A DNA stretch of 64,000 nucleotides, from positions 248,001-312,000 of the forward strand of contig NZ_JBEPOH010000002.1 in NCBI RefSeq assembly GCF_040546685.1, given 5' to 3'. Under the pieces are notes generated by a model that saw only the letters and a program-made list of their open reading frames with translations, was not told the DNA's origin and ran no database searches. Numbering within the stretch: the stretch's first letter is position 1; the number at the start of each line of letters is the position of its first letter. Shown here one piece after another: positions 35,930 through 43,454 of this stretch. The DNA comes from Variovorax sp. OAS795 (GTDB lineage Bacteria > Pseudomonadota > Gammaproteobacteria > Burkholderiales > Burkholderiaceae_C). Made by a program: the position numbers and the translations under genes.

Positions 35930-36562
35930 GTGGTGCCCGAATCCGTTCGCCAGCAGAAGGGCGGCCCGACGCCGACCCAGCTGAAGAACCTGCGGATGCT
36001 GCGCGTGGCGGTGTGCCACCCGGACGACGGCGACGGCCAGCAACTCACGCAGCAGCTGCGCCGCATCGGCTGCCATGTGCAGGCGTTCTGGCCGCCGCTG
36101 CCGCAGCTGCCGGAGATGACCGACGTGGTCTTCCTGGCGGTGCGCCCCGACAGCATCGACATGAACTACGAATGGTTCAACGCGGAGGAGGGGCCGACCA
36201 TCATCGCGGTGGTGAACTACGAGAACCCGACCATCGTCGAGACGGTGCTGCGCGCGGGCGCCAAGGCCACGCTGCCATCACCGGTGCGATCCTTCGGGCT
36301 GCTGTCGGTGCTGGTGGTGGCGCGCCAGGTGCATGGCGAGCTCAAGGCCCAGAAGCGGCAGCTGCGCAAGCTCAACGGCAAGGTCCAGGGCGTGCGCCGG
36401 ATCGAGGAGGCCAAGGGCATCCTGATGCGCACCCGGAGCATCAGCGAAGCCAAGGCCTACGACCTGCTGCGCGACCAGGCCATGAGCAAGCGGGTCAGCG
36501 TCGAGGAGATTGCGCAGACCATCGTCAACGCCAACGAGATCCTTTCGCTCGGCAAGGGCTGA
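35930..36562 (+). CDS. amiR: AmiR-type ANTAR transcription antiterminator
   Basis: 210 residues, GTG start right after amiC. The N-terminal pseudo-receiver domain (about 20-135, RVAVCHPDDGDGQQL) is followed by a coiled coil (AQKRQLRKLNGKVQGVRRIE). The ANTAR domain (EEAKGILMRTRSISEAKAYDLLRDQAM.. VEEIAQTIVNANEIL) is complete. ANTAR proteins bind paired hexaloop hairpins in nascent RNA and prevent formation of a terminator. Such hairpins and a terminator lie upstream of urtA, so this protein very likely controls its own operon. Confidence 0.92.
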   Translation: MVPESVRQQKGGPTPTQLKNLRMLRVAVCHPDDGDGQQLTQQLRRIGCHVQAFWPPLPQLPEMTDVVFLAVRPDSIDMNYEWFNAEEGPTIIAVVNYENPTIVETVLRAGAKATLPSPVRSFGLLSVLVVARQVHGELKAQKRQLRKLNGKVQGVRRIEEAKGILMRTRSISEAKAYDLLRDQAMSKRVSVEEIAQTIVNANEILSLGKG

Positions 36563-36588
36563 CGCGCGCGGCATCGACGCCGAACCAC

Positions 36589-37566
36589 CTAAAGGATGAT
36601 GTCGTTCTTCGGCCGCAGCAGCGGCCTGAGTTCCACGTCGCCCAGCAGCGTGAGCAGCTCGATCTCGATCATGCGGGCAATCTGCGAGATCGGCACATCG
36701 TTGGCGCCACCCTCGAACGGGTTCTCGGTGCTTTCGCCGACCTGCTGCAGCGAGGTGTACATCCAGGAGATCAGCACGCTGAACGGGATCACCAGCCACA
36801 CCCGGTGCAACGCGTCGAACTCCTTGAGCATGCCGAACGGCAACAGGATGCAGAACAGGCGAATGAACAGCGCGTTGACGACGGCGTACTGGCGCGGATA
36901 GGGAAAGTTCTTCAGCCGCTCGCTGCGGCCCTGGTGGTCGAGCAGTTCCTTGATCGCCTTCTCCATCTCGATGAAGAAGTTGATGACGATCTCTCCACCA
37001 GTGAAAAGCTCCCGGATGGCGCGGCTTTGCTGCGCCATCAGCAGGCTGGCCTTGCTGCGCGAGGCCAGCACGGCACGCAGTTCGTCGCCCTCGAGATAGC
37101 GGGACAGTTCCGCGTCGAGCGGACTCTCATGCTCCGGCACGCAATAGCGCGCCTGGTATTCGGCGTTGGTGCGCCGGCGGGTGCTTTCCCATGCGCGGTG
37201 CCGGCGCATCTGGTAGCGCAGTGCCGTCACCCAGGCGAGATGGCGGTTCACCAGCCGACGGGTATCCTGCGGACTCTTCAGGTAGTCGCGGCTCATCAGG
37301 CCCCAGGCCTTGCTGCTGTTGAGGATGGCCGTCCACACCTGCTGCGCCTCCACCGCGCGCGCATAGGTCTGGGTATTGTTGAAGCTCACGATCAGTGCAG
37401 TGGCCGTTCCGATCAGCGCCACCACCGTCCACGGGATGGCGAGCCAGTGCCAGCCCGCGAGTTCGTAGAGGCACACAGGCACGATGCCCAGTGCCAGCAG
37501 CAGGTAGAGCTCGCGCCGGGTCCACAGGAAGAACTCGCGCAGCCGGTACGAGCGGCCGACGTTCAC
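36589..37566 (-). CDS. Bestrophin-family anion channel
   Basis: 325 residues, GTG start at 37566 overlapping the stop of the NmrA-like gene. Bestrophin (RFP-TM) features include WTRRELYLLLALGIVPVCLYE, the FNNTQTYARAVEAQQVW segment and several hydrophobic helices. The C-terminal NPFEGGANDVPISQIARMIEIEL resembles the conserved bestrophin tail. Bacterial members form pentameric chloride or cation channels in the inner membrane. Converges with the amide operon. Confidence 0.88.
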   Translation of the reverse strand: MNVGRSYRLREFFLWTRRELYLLLALGIVPVCLYELAGWHWLAIPWTVVALIGTATALIVSFNNTQTYARAVEAQQVWTAILNSSKAWGLMSRDYLKSPQDTRRLVNRHLAWVTALRYQMRRHRAWESTRRRTNAEYQARYCVPEHESPLDAELSRYLEGDELRAVLASRSKASLLMAQQSRAIRELFTGGEIVINFFIEMEKAIKELLDHQGRSERLKNFPYPRQYAVVNALFIRLFCILLPFGMLKEFDALHRVWLVIPFSVLISWMYTSLQQVGESTENPFEGGANDVPISQIARMIEIELLTLLGDVELRPLLRPKNDIIL

Positions 37567-38306
37567 CGTGCAGCCAGCCAGGCGTCGAGCGAGGTGGCGC
37601 CGATCCGTGCGCCGGGGGCCGTGGTGAGCGATTGGTCATCGACCACCACCCCGAAGTAAGGTGCCGTGGCATCCGGACGCACCTTGCGCATGTCGCCAGA
37701 GGCGCGCAGCCAGCGTTCGACCATCGTCGCCATGCCGGCGCGCTCCGGCCCACCCACCTCGATCATGCCGTTGACGGGTGCGCCGAGCGTGGCATCGGCC
37801 ATGGCGGCGGCCACGTCCTGGGCGGCGATCGGCTGCAGGTGTGCCGACGGCAGCCGTACGGCCTCCCCCTCGACGCCGGACTGCGCGATGGCCGGCAGGA
37901 ACTCCATGAACTGCGTCGCCCGTACGATCGTGTAGGGCAGGCCTGAAGCTTCGATCAGCTGTTCCTGCACAAGCTTGGCGCGGAAGTAGCCGCTGCCCTG
38001 CAGCCGCTCGGTGCCCACCACGGACAGCGCCACATGGTGCTGCACGCCGGCAGCCTTTTCAGCCGCGAGCAGGTTGCGCCCGGAGGTCTGGAAGAAGCTC
38101 ATGACCGCCGCGTCTTCGAACGACGGTGAGTTGGCCACGTCGACCACGATCCGGGCCCCGGCCAGCACTTCGGCCAAGCCTTCGCCGGTGAGGGTGTTGA
38201 CGCCCGTGTTGGGCGAGGCTGCGACGGCCTCATGCCCGCGTTGCGCGAGCAGCGCGATGAGCTTGCTGCCGATGAGGCCGGTGCCTCCGATGACGACGAT
38301 CTTCAT
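37563..38306 (-). CDS. NmrA-like NAD(P)-binding SDR-family protein
   Basis: 247 residues from ATG at 38306. Rossmann start MKIVVIGGTGLIGSKLIALL (GxxGxxG), then VDVANSPSFEDAAV and HHVALSVVGTERLQGSGYFRAK, typical of atypical SDRs of the NmrA/HSCARG type. It probably senses or reduces with NAD(P)H. Co-transcribed with bestrophin (GTGA overlap) and divergent from a GlxA-type regulator. Confidence 0.88.
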   Translation of the reverse strand: MKIVVIGGTGLIGSKLIALLAQRGHEAVAASPNTGVNTLTGEGLAEVLAGARIVVDVANSPSFEDAAVMSFFQTSGRNLLAAEKAAGVQHHVALSVVGTERLQGSGYFRAKLVQEQLIEASGLPYTIVRATQFMEFLPAIAQSGVEGEAVRLPSAHLQPIAAQDVAAAMADATLGAPVNGMIEVGGPERAGMATMVERWLRASGDMRKVRPDATAPYFGVVVDDQSLTTAPGARIGATSLDAWLAAR

Positions 38307-38365
38307 GGTGTGTGCCTTTCTGTGCGATTCGTTGTCGATGGTAGGCAGTGCACAATGTGGCTGAA

Positions 38366-39406
38366 ATGACGAAGATCCCTGAAATACTGCCAAAACAGGC
38401 GGCCCGCAGGCAGCGCCCCAGACGCGTGTTGTTCGTGGCCTTCCCGGAGGTTGGCCTGCTCGACCTGACCGGTGCGCAGACTGTGTTCTGGTGCGCCACC
38501 AAGGCGATGGAGGCGCGCGGCCTCGCGGGCTACGAGCGGGTGACGGCCAGCCTCGAGGGGGGCCTGGTGCGAAGCGCCGAGGGGCTGGTCCTGCAGACCG
38601 ATGCGCTTGCAGGCTTTCGTGCGTCGTCGGTCGACACGCTGGTGGTTCCCGGCTCACCGCACATGGAGCAGGTGCTCGACAATGCTGCGCCGCTGGTCAA
38701 GTGGCTGCGCCGCGCGGCCGTCAAGACGCGCCGCACCGCGTCGGTGTGCAGCGGCGCCTTTCTGTTGGCCGCGGCCGGACTGCTCGACCACAAGCGCGCG
38801 ACCACCCACTGGCTGATGTTCGACATGATGAGCCTGCGCTTTCCGTCGGTGCAGATCGACCGCGACGCCATCTTCGTCCAGCAGGGGGCCGTGTGGACGT
38901 CGGCCGGCGTCACCGCCGGAATCGACCTGGCCATGGCGCTGGTCGAGTCGGACTGCGGGCACGAGGTGGCGATGGAGGTGGCGCGCGAACTCGTGGTCTA
39001 CCTCAAGCGCCCTGGCGGGCAGTCGCAATTCAGCAAGGTGTTGCAGGCGCAGGCCGAAGATTCCGCCGCGATGTTCGACGAGTTGAACCTGTGGATTGCC
39101 GGCAACCTCGAGCGCCCGAACCTCGGCGTCGAGCGACTGGCCGAGCAGGCACGCATGAGCCCGCGCAACTTCGCCCGTGTCTACAAGCAGAAGACCGGGC
39201 TGACGCCGGCCAAGGCGGTGGAGGTGTTCCGCCTCGAGGCAGCCAAACGACTCCTCGAGGACTCCGCCCGCAACGTCGACCAGGTCGCCATGCTGTGCGG
39301 CTTCGGGGACGAGGAGCGCATGCGGGTGACCTTCCAGCGCCACCTGGGCGTAGCGCCTCGGGACTACAGGCGACGGTTTGCGGCGCGAAGAGATTCGGCT
39401 GCGTAG
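38366..39406 (+). CDS. GlxA-type AraC-family regulator (DJ-1/PfpI-like + HTH), first copy
   Basis: 346 residues from ATG at 38366; an in-frame GTG at 38348 is less likely. Residues about 20-190 form a DJ-1/PfpI-like domain with the nucleophile-elbow sequence SVCSGAFLLAAAGLLD. About 235-340 is a double AraC HTH (ERLAEQARMSPRNFARVYKQK; VDQVAMLCGFGDEERMRVTFQRH). It is divergent from the NmrA/bestrophin pair across 59 bases and probably regulates it. Confidence 0.9.
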   Translation: MTKIPEILPKQAARRQRPRRVLFVAFPEVGLLDLTGAQTVFWCATKAMEARGLAGYERVTASLEGGLVRSAEGLVLQTDALAGFRASSVDTLVVPGSPHMEQVLDNAAPLVKWLRRAAVKTRRTASVCSGAFLLAAAGLLDHKRATTHWLMFDMMSLRFPSVQIDRDAIFVQQGAVWTSAGVTAGIDLAMALVESDCGHEVAMEVARELVVYLKRPGGQSQFSKVLQAQAEDSAAMFDELNLWIAGNLERPNLGVERLAEQARMSPRNFARVYKQKTGLTPAKAVEVFRLEAAKRLLEDSARNVDQVAMLCGFGDEERMRVTFQRHLGVAPRDYRRRFAARRDSAA

Positions 39407-39578
39407 CAGCCATGCGTGAGGTCAGGGCCGCCGTAGCCAGCAATCTTGCGTGGATGACTCTTCAAGGGCTGGGCCCATGACTGGAGTTAACCTGCAGCCA
39501 GCATAAGCGCCGAAGGGTTCTGGAGCCCTTCATAATCAAAACCTACCCCCCGCTTGCTCGAAATGCCGACCTTTCGTC

Positions 39579-40061
39579 ATGGATAAATTCTTGCTGCAAC
39601 AGCAGGTGCTGGAACGGCTCGCCGACGACCTGCTGCAAGCCGAGCAGGCAGTGCGGGCGGCCCATGAAACGGCGACTCACGAAGAGAACATCGCCGAAAA
39701 CAAATACGACACGTTGGGACTCGAAGCCGCCTACCTGGCCACCGGCCAGGCTCGGCGCGCCGAAGCGATCCGCCAGGCGATGGCCAATTGGCGCCAGTTC
39801 CGCCCGCGTCCCTACGACGCCAGCAAAGGTATACAGCTCGGCGCGCTGGTCTGCCTGGTCGATTCCGACGACAAGGAGCAACAGCTTTTCCTCGGTCCGG
39901 ATGGGGGCAGCATGAAGTTGATGAGCGGCGCTCAGCCCGTTCAGGTCATCAGCAGCGAAGCACCTTTGGGCAGGGCCATGCTGGGCAAATGCGAGGGTGA
40001 TGAGGTGTCGATACAGGTCGCTCTAGCCCGACAGCATTTTGAGGTGCTGCGGGTTCATTGA
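39579..40061 (+). CDS. GreA/GreB-family transcription elongation factor-like protein
   Basis: 160 residues. N-terminal helical coiled-coil segment (QVLERLADDLLQAEQAVRAAHETATHEE), then a FKBP-like C-terminal half with IQLGALVCLVD, VQVISSEAPLGRAMLGKCEGDEV. This matches GreAB-related proteins common in Burkholderiales. Classical Gre factors insert their coiled-coil tip into the RNA polymerase channel to rescue stalled complexes; this shorter relative may be specialised. Confidence 0.8.
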   Translation: MDKFLLQQQVLERLADDLLQAEQAVRAAHETATHEENIAENKYDTLGLEAAYLATGQARRAEAIRQAMANWRQFRPRPYDASKGIQLGALVCLVDSDDKEQQLFLGPDGGSMKLMSGAQPVQVISSEAPLGRAMLGKCEGDEVSIQVALARQHFEVLRVH

Positions 40062-40176
40062 GCCGCAAGTTCACGCCGAATGGGCCAGGTCCGCAGCCGT
40101 TCAGCGTCGGACGCGGAGGCTCTGGTTGCTATCGTGCGGCAGTGGCCAGAGTGGCTGAACTCCTGTCTGCCTTGGG

Positions 40177-40686
40177 TTAGTAGGCACCCATGTAGTCGCG
40201 CTTACCGATCTCGATACCGTTGTGGCGCAAGAGGGCATAGGTGGTGGTCACGTGGAAGAAAAACTGCGGCAGTCCATAGTGCAGAAGATATGCGCCTGCG
40301 GTCAGCTTCTTTTCCTTGGGGGTGCCGGGGCGCAATACGATCTCGCGGCTCTCGCTTGAATCAAATTGCTCAGGCTTGAAGGAGCCGATATGGGCCAAAG
40401 CCTTGGCGATCAACGCTTGCAGGTCGGCGAAGCTGACCTCGGTGTCGGGCCAGGACGGCACCTCGGCACCAGCCAGGCGGGAGGCAATGCCCTTGGAGAA
40501 GTCTGCGGCGATCTGTACCTGACGTAGCAGCGGAAACATGTCAGGGAACAGCCGCGCCTGCAGCAGCGCATTTGGATCGATTTTTTTCTGCGTCGCGTGG
40601 TCTTCGGCCTTCTTGAGCACGTCGGACAGGGCGCGCAGCATCTGCTGCAGGACGGGAACGGAGGCGTTGTACAGCGGGCTGGTCAT
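40177..40686 (-). CDS. DUF1993-family protein
   Basis: 169 residues from ATG at 40686 (MTSPLYNASVPVLQQMLRAL). Helical DinB-like fold of DUF1993, with LFPDMFPLLRQVQIAADFSKGI and a C-terminal HYGLPQFFFHVTTTYALLRHNG that carries candidate metal-binding histidines. Function unknown. Confidence 0.85.
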   Translation of the reverse strand: MTSPLYNASVPVLQQMLRALSDVLKKAEDHATQKKIDPNALLQARLFPDMFPLLRQVQIAADFSKGIASRLAGAEVPSWPDTEVSFADLQALIAKALAHIGSFKPEQFDSSESREIVLRPGTPKEKKLTAGAYLLHYGLPQFFFHVTTTYALLRHNGIEIGKRDYMGAY

Positions 40687-40806
40687 AGTGAGTTCACTTC
40701 TAGAATTGGGCACGATGGCCGGAGTTGGCGTGGCAGAGGCCCTGCCGACCATGCAAGGCTAACAGCACGGAGATCCGTGCGTTCAAGCCTCGAAGGCAGG
40801 TATTCC

Positions 40807-41730
40807 GTGAATATGAATCTGTTGCGAACTTTCTCCGCCGCCATTGCTTCCGCATTGCTGGTGTACGCCAGCGCGGCATCTGCACAACGAGCGACCGAAG
40901 CATCGGCGAGCGATCACGAGATGTTGGAGGCCATCCAGACTCTCAACTACTCACGGGCAGAAAAGCTTCTTCAGGGTGGCTTCGTTCCAAACACCCCATT
41001 CTCGGGATCGGGTACTTCGGCAACCCATGTCGCCGCACGCATCGGTGATGCGAAGATGCTTTCGCTTTTCGTCGCGCATGGCGCGATAGTCGATCTACCG
41101 ACACAAGACACCAGGAGGGATTCGCCACTCTTGATTGCCGCGGCCGCCGGAAATCTGGGGACAGCTCGCTATCTACTGGCTCATGGCGCAAATCCGAACT
41201 ACCAGAATGGCGTCAAGAACGACGACTATGCCGTCGCTCACTACGCCACCACGAGTCAGAACGGATTGAAGATGCTGAAGTTGTTGAGTCGCTACAAGAC
41301 CGACTTCAACGTGACTTCCTTGACCAAAACTTCCGTCTTGAACTCCGCCATTTTCTCAGGCCATGCTGACGCTGCAGATTTTCTATTGACCAATGGCGTC
41401 GACGGAGAAGCGAAAGACCTTGCTGGATTGCGCCCTGTTTGCCATGCAGTTCTTCAAGAAGACATCGGCGTGATTCGCGTCATGGTCAAACATCGCGTCT
41501 CATTGAATCATCTTGATTGCGCCGATGGCGTGTCAAGTGGGCTCTCACCGTTGCACGTCGCGGCCGGGGCCGGATCGATAGAAATCGTACGCGTGCTTAC
41601 GAAGGCTGGTGCGAGCCTGGAATTGCGTTCGACCCGAGGAATGCTTCCGGAAGATTTGGCCAAGGCGCAGGGGCACACCGAGACTGCGTCCTACCTAAGA
41701 GGGCTGATAATGGGGCGCCGAAATCCCTAA
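40807..41730 (+). CDS. Exported ankyrin-repeat protein
   Basis: 307 residues from GTG at 40807, which has AGGCAGG 6 bases upstream (an ATG six bases later is possible). Signal peptide (NLLRTFSAAIASALLVYASA, cleavage after ASAQ). Ankyrin repeats from about residue 60: THVAARIGDAKMLSLFVAHGA, SPLLIAAAAGNLGTARYLLAHGA, LSPLHVAAGAGSIEIVRVLTKAGA. A periplasmic interaction protein; such proteins occur as antitoxin or immunity-like partners. Lower GC than its neighbours. Confidence 0.82.
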   Translation: MNMNLLRTFSAAIASALLVYASAASAQRATEASASDHEMLEAIQTLNYSRAEKLLQGGFVPNTPFSGSGTSATHVAARIGDAKMLSLFVAHGAIVDLPTQDTRRDSPLLIAAAAGNLGTARYLLAHGANPNYQNGVKNDDYAVAHYATTSQNGLKMLKLLSRYKTDFNVTSLTKTSVLNSAIFSGHADAADFLLTNGVDGEAKDLAGLRPVCHAVLQEDIGVIRVMVKHRVSLNHLDCADGVSSGLSPLHVAAGAGSIEIVRVLTKAGASLELRSTRGMLPEDLAKAQGHTETASYLRGLIMGRRNP

Positions 41731-41793
41731 GTATGTGAGTGGCCGCGCGACGAGAGCCGGACCCTCAAGTCGACGGCAGAATTTGGGGAGACT

Positions 41794-42081
41794 ATGTCGC
41801 TTCGCGAGACCTTGAACAACCTCCAAGGGGCCGTTTCGGCGGCCTGGACCAACTCGCCTGACGAATACCCGGATTGGAGCAGTTGGACATTCGAAACTCA
41901 CATGAGGGACTTGCGAGACCTATGGGCACTGGCAGAGCCACGGCTGGGAAACCGCGACGTGGCTCAGCAGGTGGGTTCGGATCTGATGAAGATGATTGCG
42001 GCATTCGAATCAGGCGACAAGGCCACCGGCAGAAGCCTTGCCGGCAAGCTGTACAACCGGCAACTCTCGAAGCTGTCTTGA
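41794..42081 (+). CDS. Hypothetical protein, 95 residues
   Basis: ATG at 41794 preceded by GGGGAG. A helical, Trp-rich and acidic small cytosolic protein (AAWTNSPDEYPDWSSWTFETH, then LGNRDVAQQVGSDLMKMIAAFESGD). No family recognised. It lies in the lower-GC patch 22 bases before the Imm11-like gene, so it may be a further immunity or accessory protein. Confidence 0.6.
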   Translation: MSLRETLNNLQGAVSAAWTNSPDEYPDWSSWTFETHMRDLRDLWALAEPRLGNRDVAQQVGSDLMKMIAAFESGDKATGRSLAGKLYNRQLSKLS

Positions 42082-42103
42082 GAAGCAGACACTGAACATC
42101 GAA

Positions 42104-42682
42104 ATGACAAAGCTGCTGACCCTCGATCTTCGGCGCGACGTTCCCGCACCAGAAGCGACTCCTCATCAAGCGGACCTGACCACGATATTTGACGACTCGA
42201 GCATCGAACTCAATGAAGGTCAGCGTTGCGTACAGAACTGGGGGCGGATGAGGGTCGCTCTTCGAGATGATCGGGAAAGCCCTGTGGGGTTGACCGACTT
42301 CATCATGACGGTCCCCTTTTGGATCGTCTCACGACGGTTTGCGCTTCTCTTGGAGGCACATCAGTGCCAATGCGAATTTCTTCCTCTAGAAGTCACCTAC
42401 AAGAAGACGACCCTGACGGGCGAGTTCTTTGCGCTCAATGTTTTGGCAGTGGAGGACACGGCAATCGATTTGTCTCAGTCGAAATTTGATCCGCGGCTGC
42501 TCAAACACGGCTTGATGAGGGATGTGAGCAGGCTCGTTCTCAAGCCCGACGCATTGACCTCTACGCCGCTAGCACATCTGCCGCAAATTGGTCAGATTGC
42601 AGTGCAAGATGAACTGTCCAAACGAATCGAGCGAGAGATGGTCGGCGTGAAATTGCTAGAGCCTTCGCTCTTCACCAGTTGA
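42104..42682 (+). CDS. Imm11-like (DUF1629) immunity protein
   Basis: 192 residues from ATG at 42104. The C-terminal two-thirds resembles the Imm11/DUF1629 immunity family: CEFLPLEVTYKKTTLTGEFF, LNVLAVEDTAIDLSQSKFD and the terminal VQDELSKRIEREMVGVKLLEP. Imm11 proteins neutralise polymorphic toxins delivered between cells. No toxin gene is present nearby, so this looks like an orphan immunity gene. Confidence 0.7.
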   Translation: MTKLLTLDLRRDVPAPEATPHQADLTTIFDDSSIELNEGQRCVQNWGRMRVALRDDRESPVGLTDFIMTVPFWIVSRRFALLLEAHQCQCEFLPLEVTYKKTTLTGEFFALNVLAVEDTAIDLSQSKFDPRLLKHGLMRDVSRLVLKPDALTSTPLAHLPQIGQIAVQDELSKRIEREMVGVKLLEPSLFTS

Positions 42683-42763
42683 TGGGTGATGAGCCGTCCG
42701 TAGCCGGTGGCCGCGATGCGAATCAAAAGTTGCCCCGGCCACACCACAACTTAGGGCGCACGG

Positions 42764-43168
42764 ATGATTCCATTTCTTGGGTTGCTCTGCTTTTCCGCCT
42801 GCGCTGGCGTTGCCTTGGCGACTGCCGGTACCTGTGGAGTTGGCTTGCTCGTGGGAACATTCGCCTGGTGCGGACTGCCTTTCTATTGGATTGCAGGATT
42901 TCCGCTAGCAATTCTGTGCGCCCTGGTTTTCGGTCTGCCTGCATACGCGGCGATGAAACGTTGGAACCTCAAACGTTGGTGGCAATTTGCGCTTGGCGGC
43001 CTTTTGCTTGCCGTTCCATTCTGGAATGAGCTTGCCGTGCCCTTCGACTCCGTGCGTTGGGCTCAGTCGGGACTGTTCGACTCGCTTAACTATCTTGGTT
43101 CAGGTGCAGTTGGAGGTCTGGTGTTTTGGCTGCTTGTTATTCGAAACGCACCGAATGGTAAGCCTTGA
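42764..43168 (+). CDS. Small integral membrane protein, hypothetical
   Basis: 134 residues with about four membrane helices: 1-30 (MIPFLGLLCFSACAGVALAT), 35-60, 75-90 and 110-127, with a basic loop MKRWNLKRWW. No family recognised. Last gene of the lower-GC patch; it may be an accessory to the immunity genes or unrelated. Confidence 0.6.
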   Translation: MIPFLGLLCFSACAGVALATAGTCGVGLLVGTFAWCGLPFYWIAGFPLAILCALVFGLPAYAAMKRWNLKRWWQFALGGLLLAVPFWNELAVPFDSVRWAQSGLFDSLNYLGSGAVGGLVFWLLVIRNAPNGKP

Positions 43169-43454
43169 TCCTGCACCTAGAGGGGGCGCACGGCGTCCAG
43201 CAATCTACGAGCAATGCGCGCTCGGCGCCGAATAGTTTTTCGCGAGCCGCGGGAGTCCGCGTTGAAGAGAATCTGGAGGCGGCGTTCGGCTCCGAGGCCG
43301 GGAAAGTGACAATGGCCCACGCAAAGACGTTCCTGGCCGAGATCACGGCTTTCGTCGTAGCCGAGCGTCAAGTGCTGTAGCTCCGAAGGCCCGAGAAGGT
43401 GAAGCGAACGAGGCTAACCTGCCGATGAGTCCATGTGGCTGATGGCCTGGAGGG
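43169..43454. other. Intergenic stretch without a supported gene
   Basis: 286 bases between the membrane-protein gene and the carotenoid oxygenase gene. Short open frames occur on both strands (up to about 71 codons), but none has a ribosome site or recognisable product. The base composition changes back to the GC-rich background within it, so it may be the right-hand junction of the acquired patch. Confidence 0.4.

Larger units (their letters stand above)
40807..43168. other. Lower-GC patch carrying probable acquired genes
   Basis: From about 40.8 to 43.2 kb the base composition drops visibly below the surrounding 65-70 % GC, and codon choice includes many A/T-ending codons. It holds four plus-strand genes: exported ankyrin protein, 95-residue unknown, Imm11-like immunity protein and a small membrane protein. 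No integrase, insertion sequence or flanking repeat was recognised. Confidence 0.6.

Noticed and set aside
39512..39531. Hairpin GAAGGG/CCCTTC between the GlxA and GreA/B-like genes
   Set aside because: Short stem without a following T run; not convincing as a terminator, and no other role is evident.
43165..43380. 71-codon plus-strand frame after the small membrane protein
   Set aside because: TTG start without ribosome site, overlapped by equally long minus-strand frames; no recognisable product.
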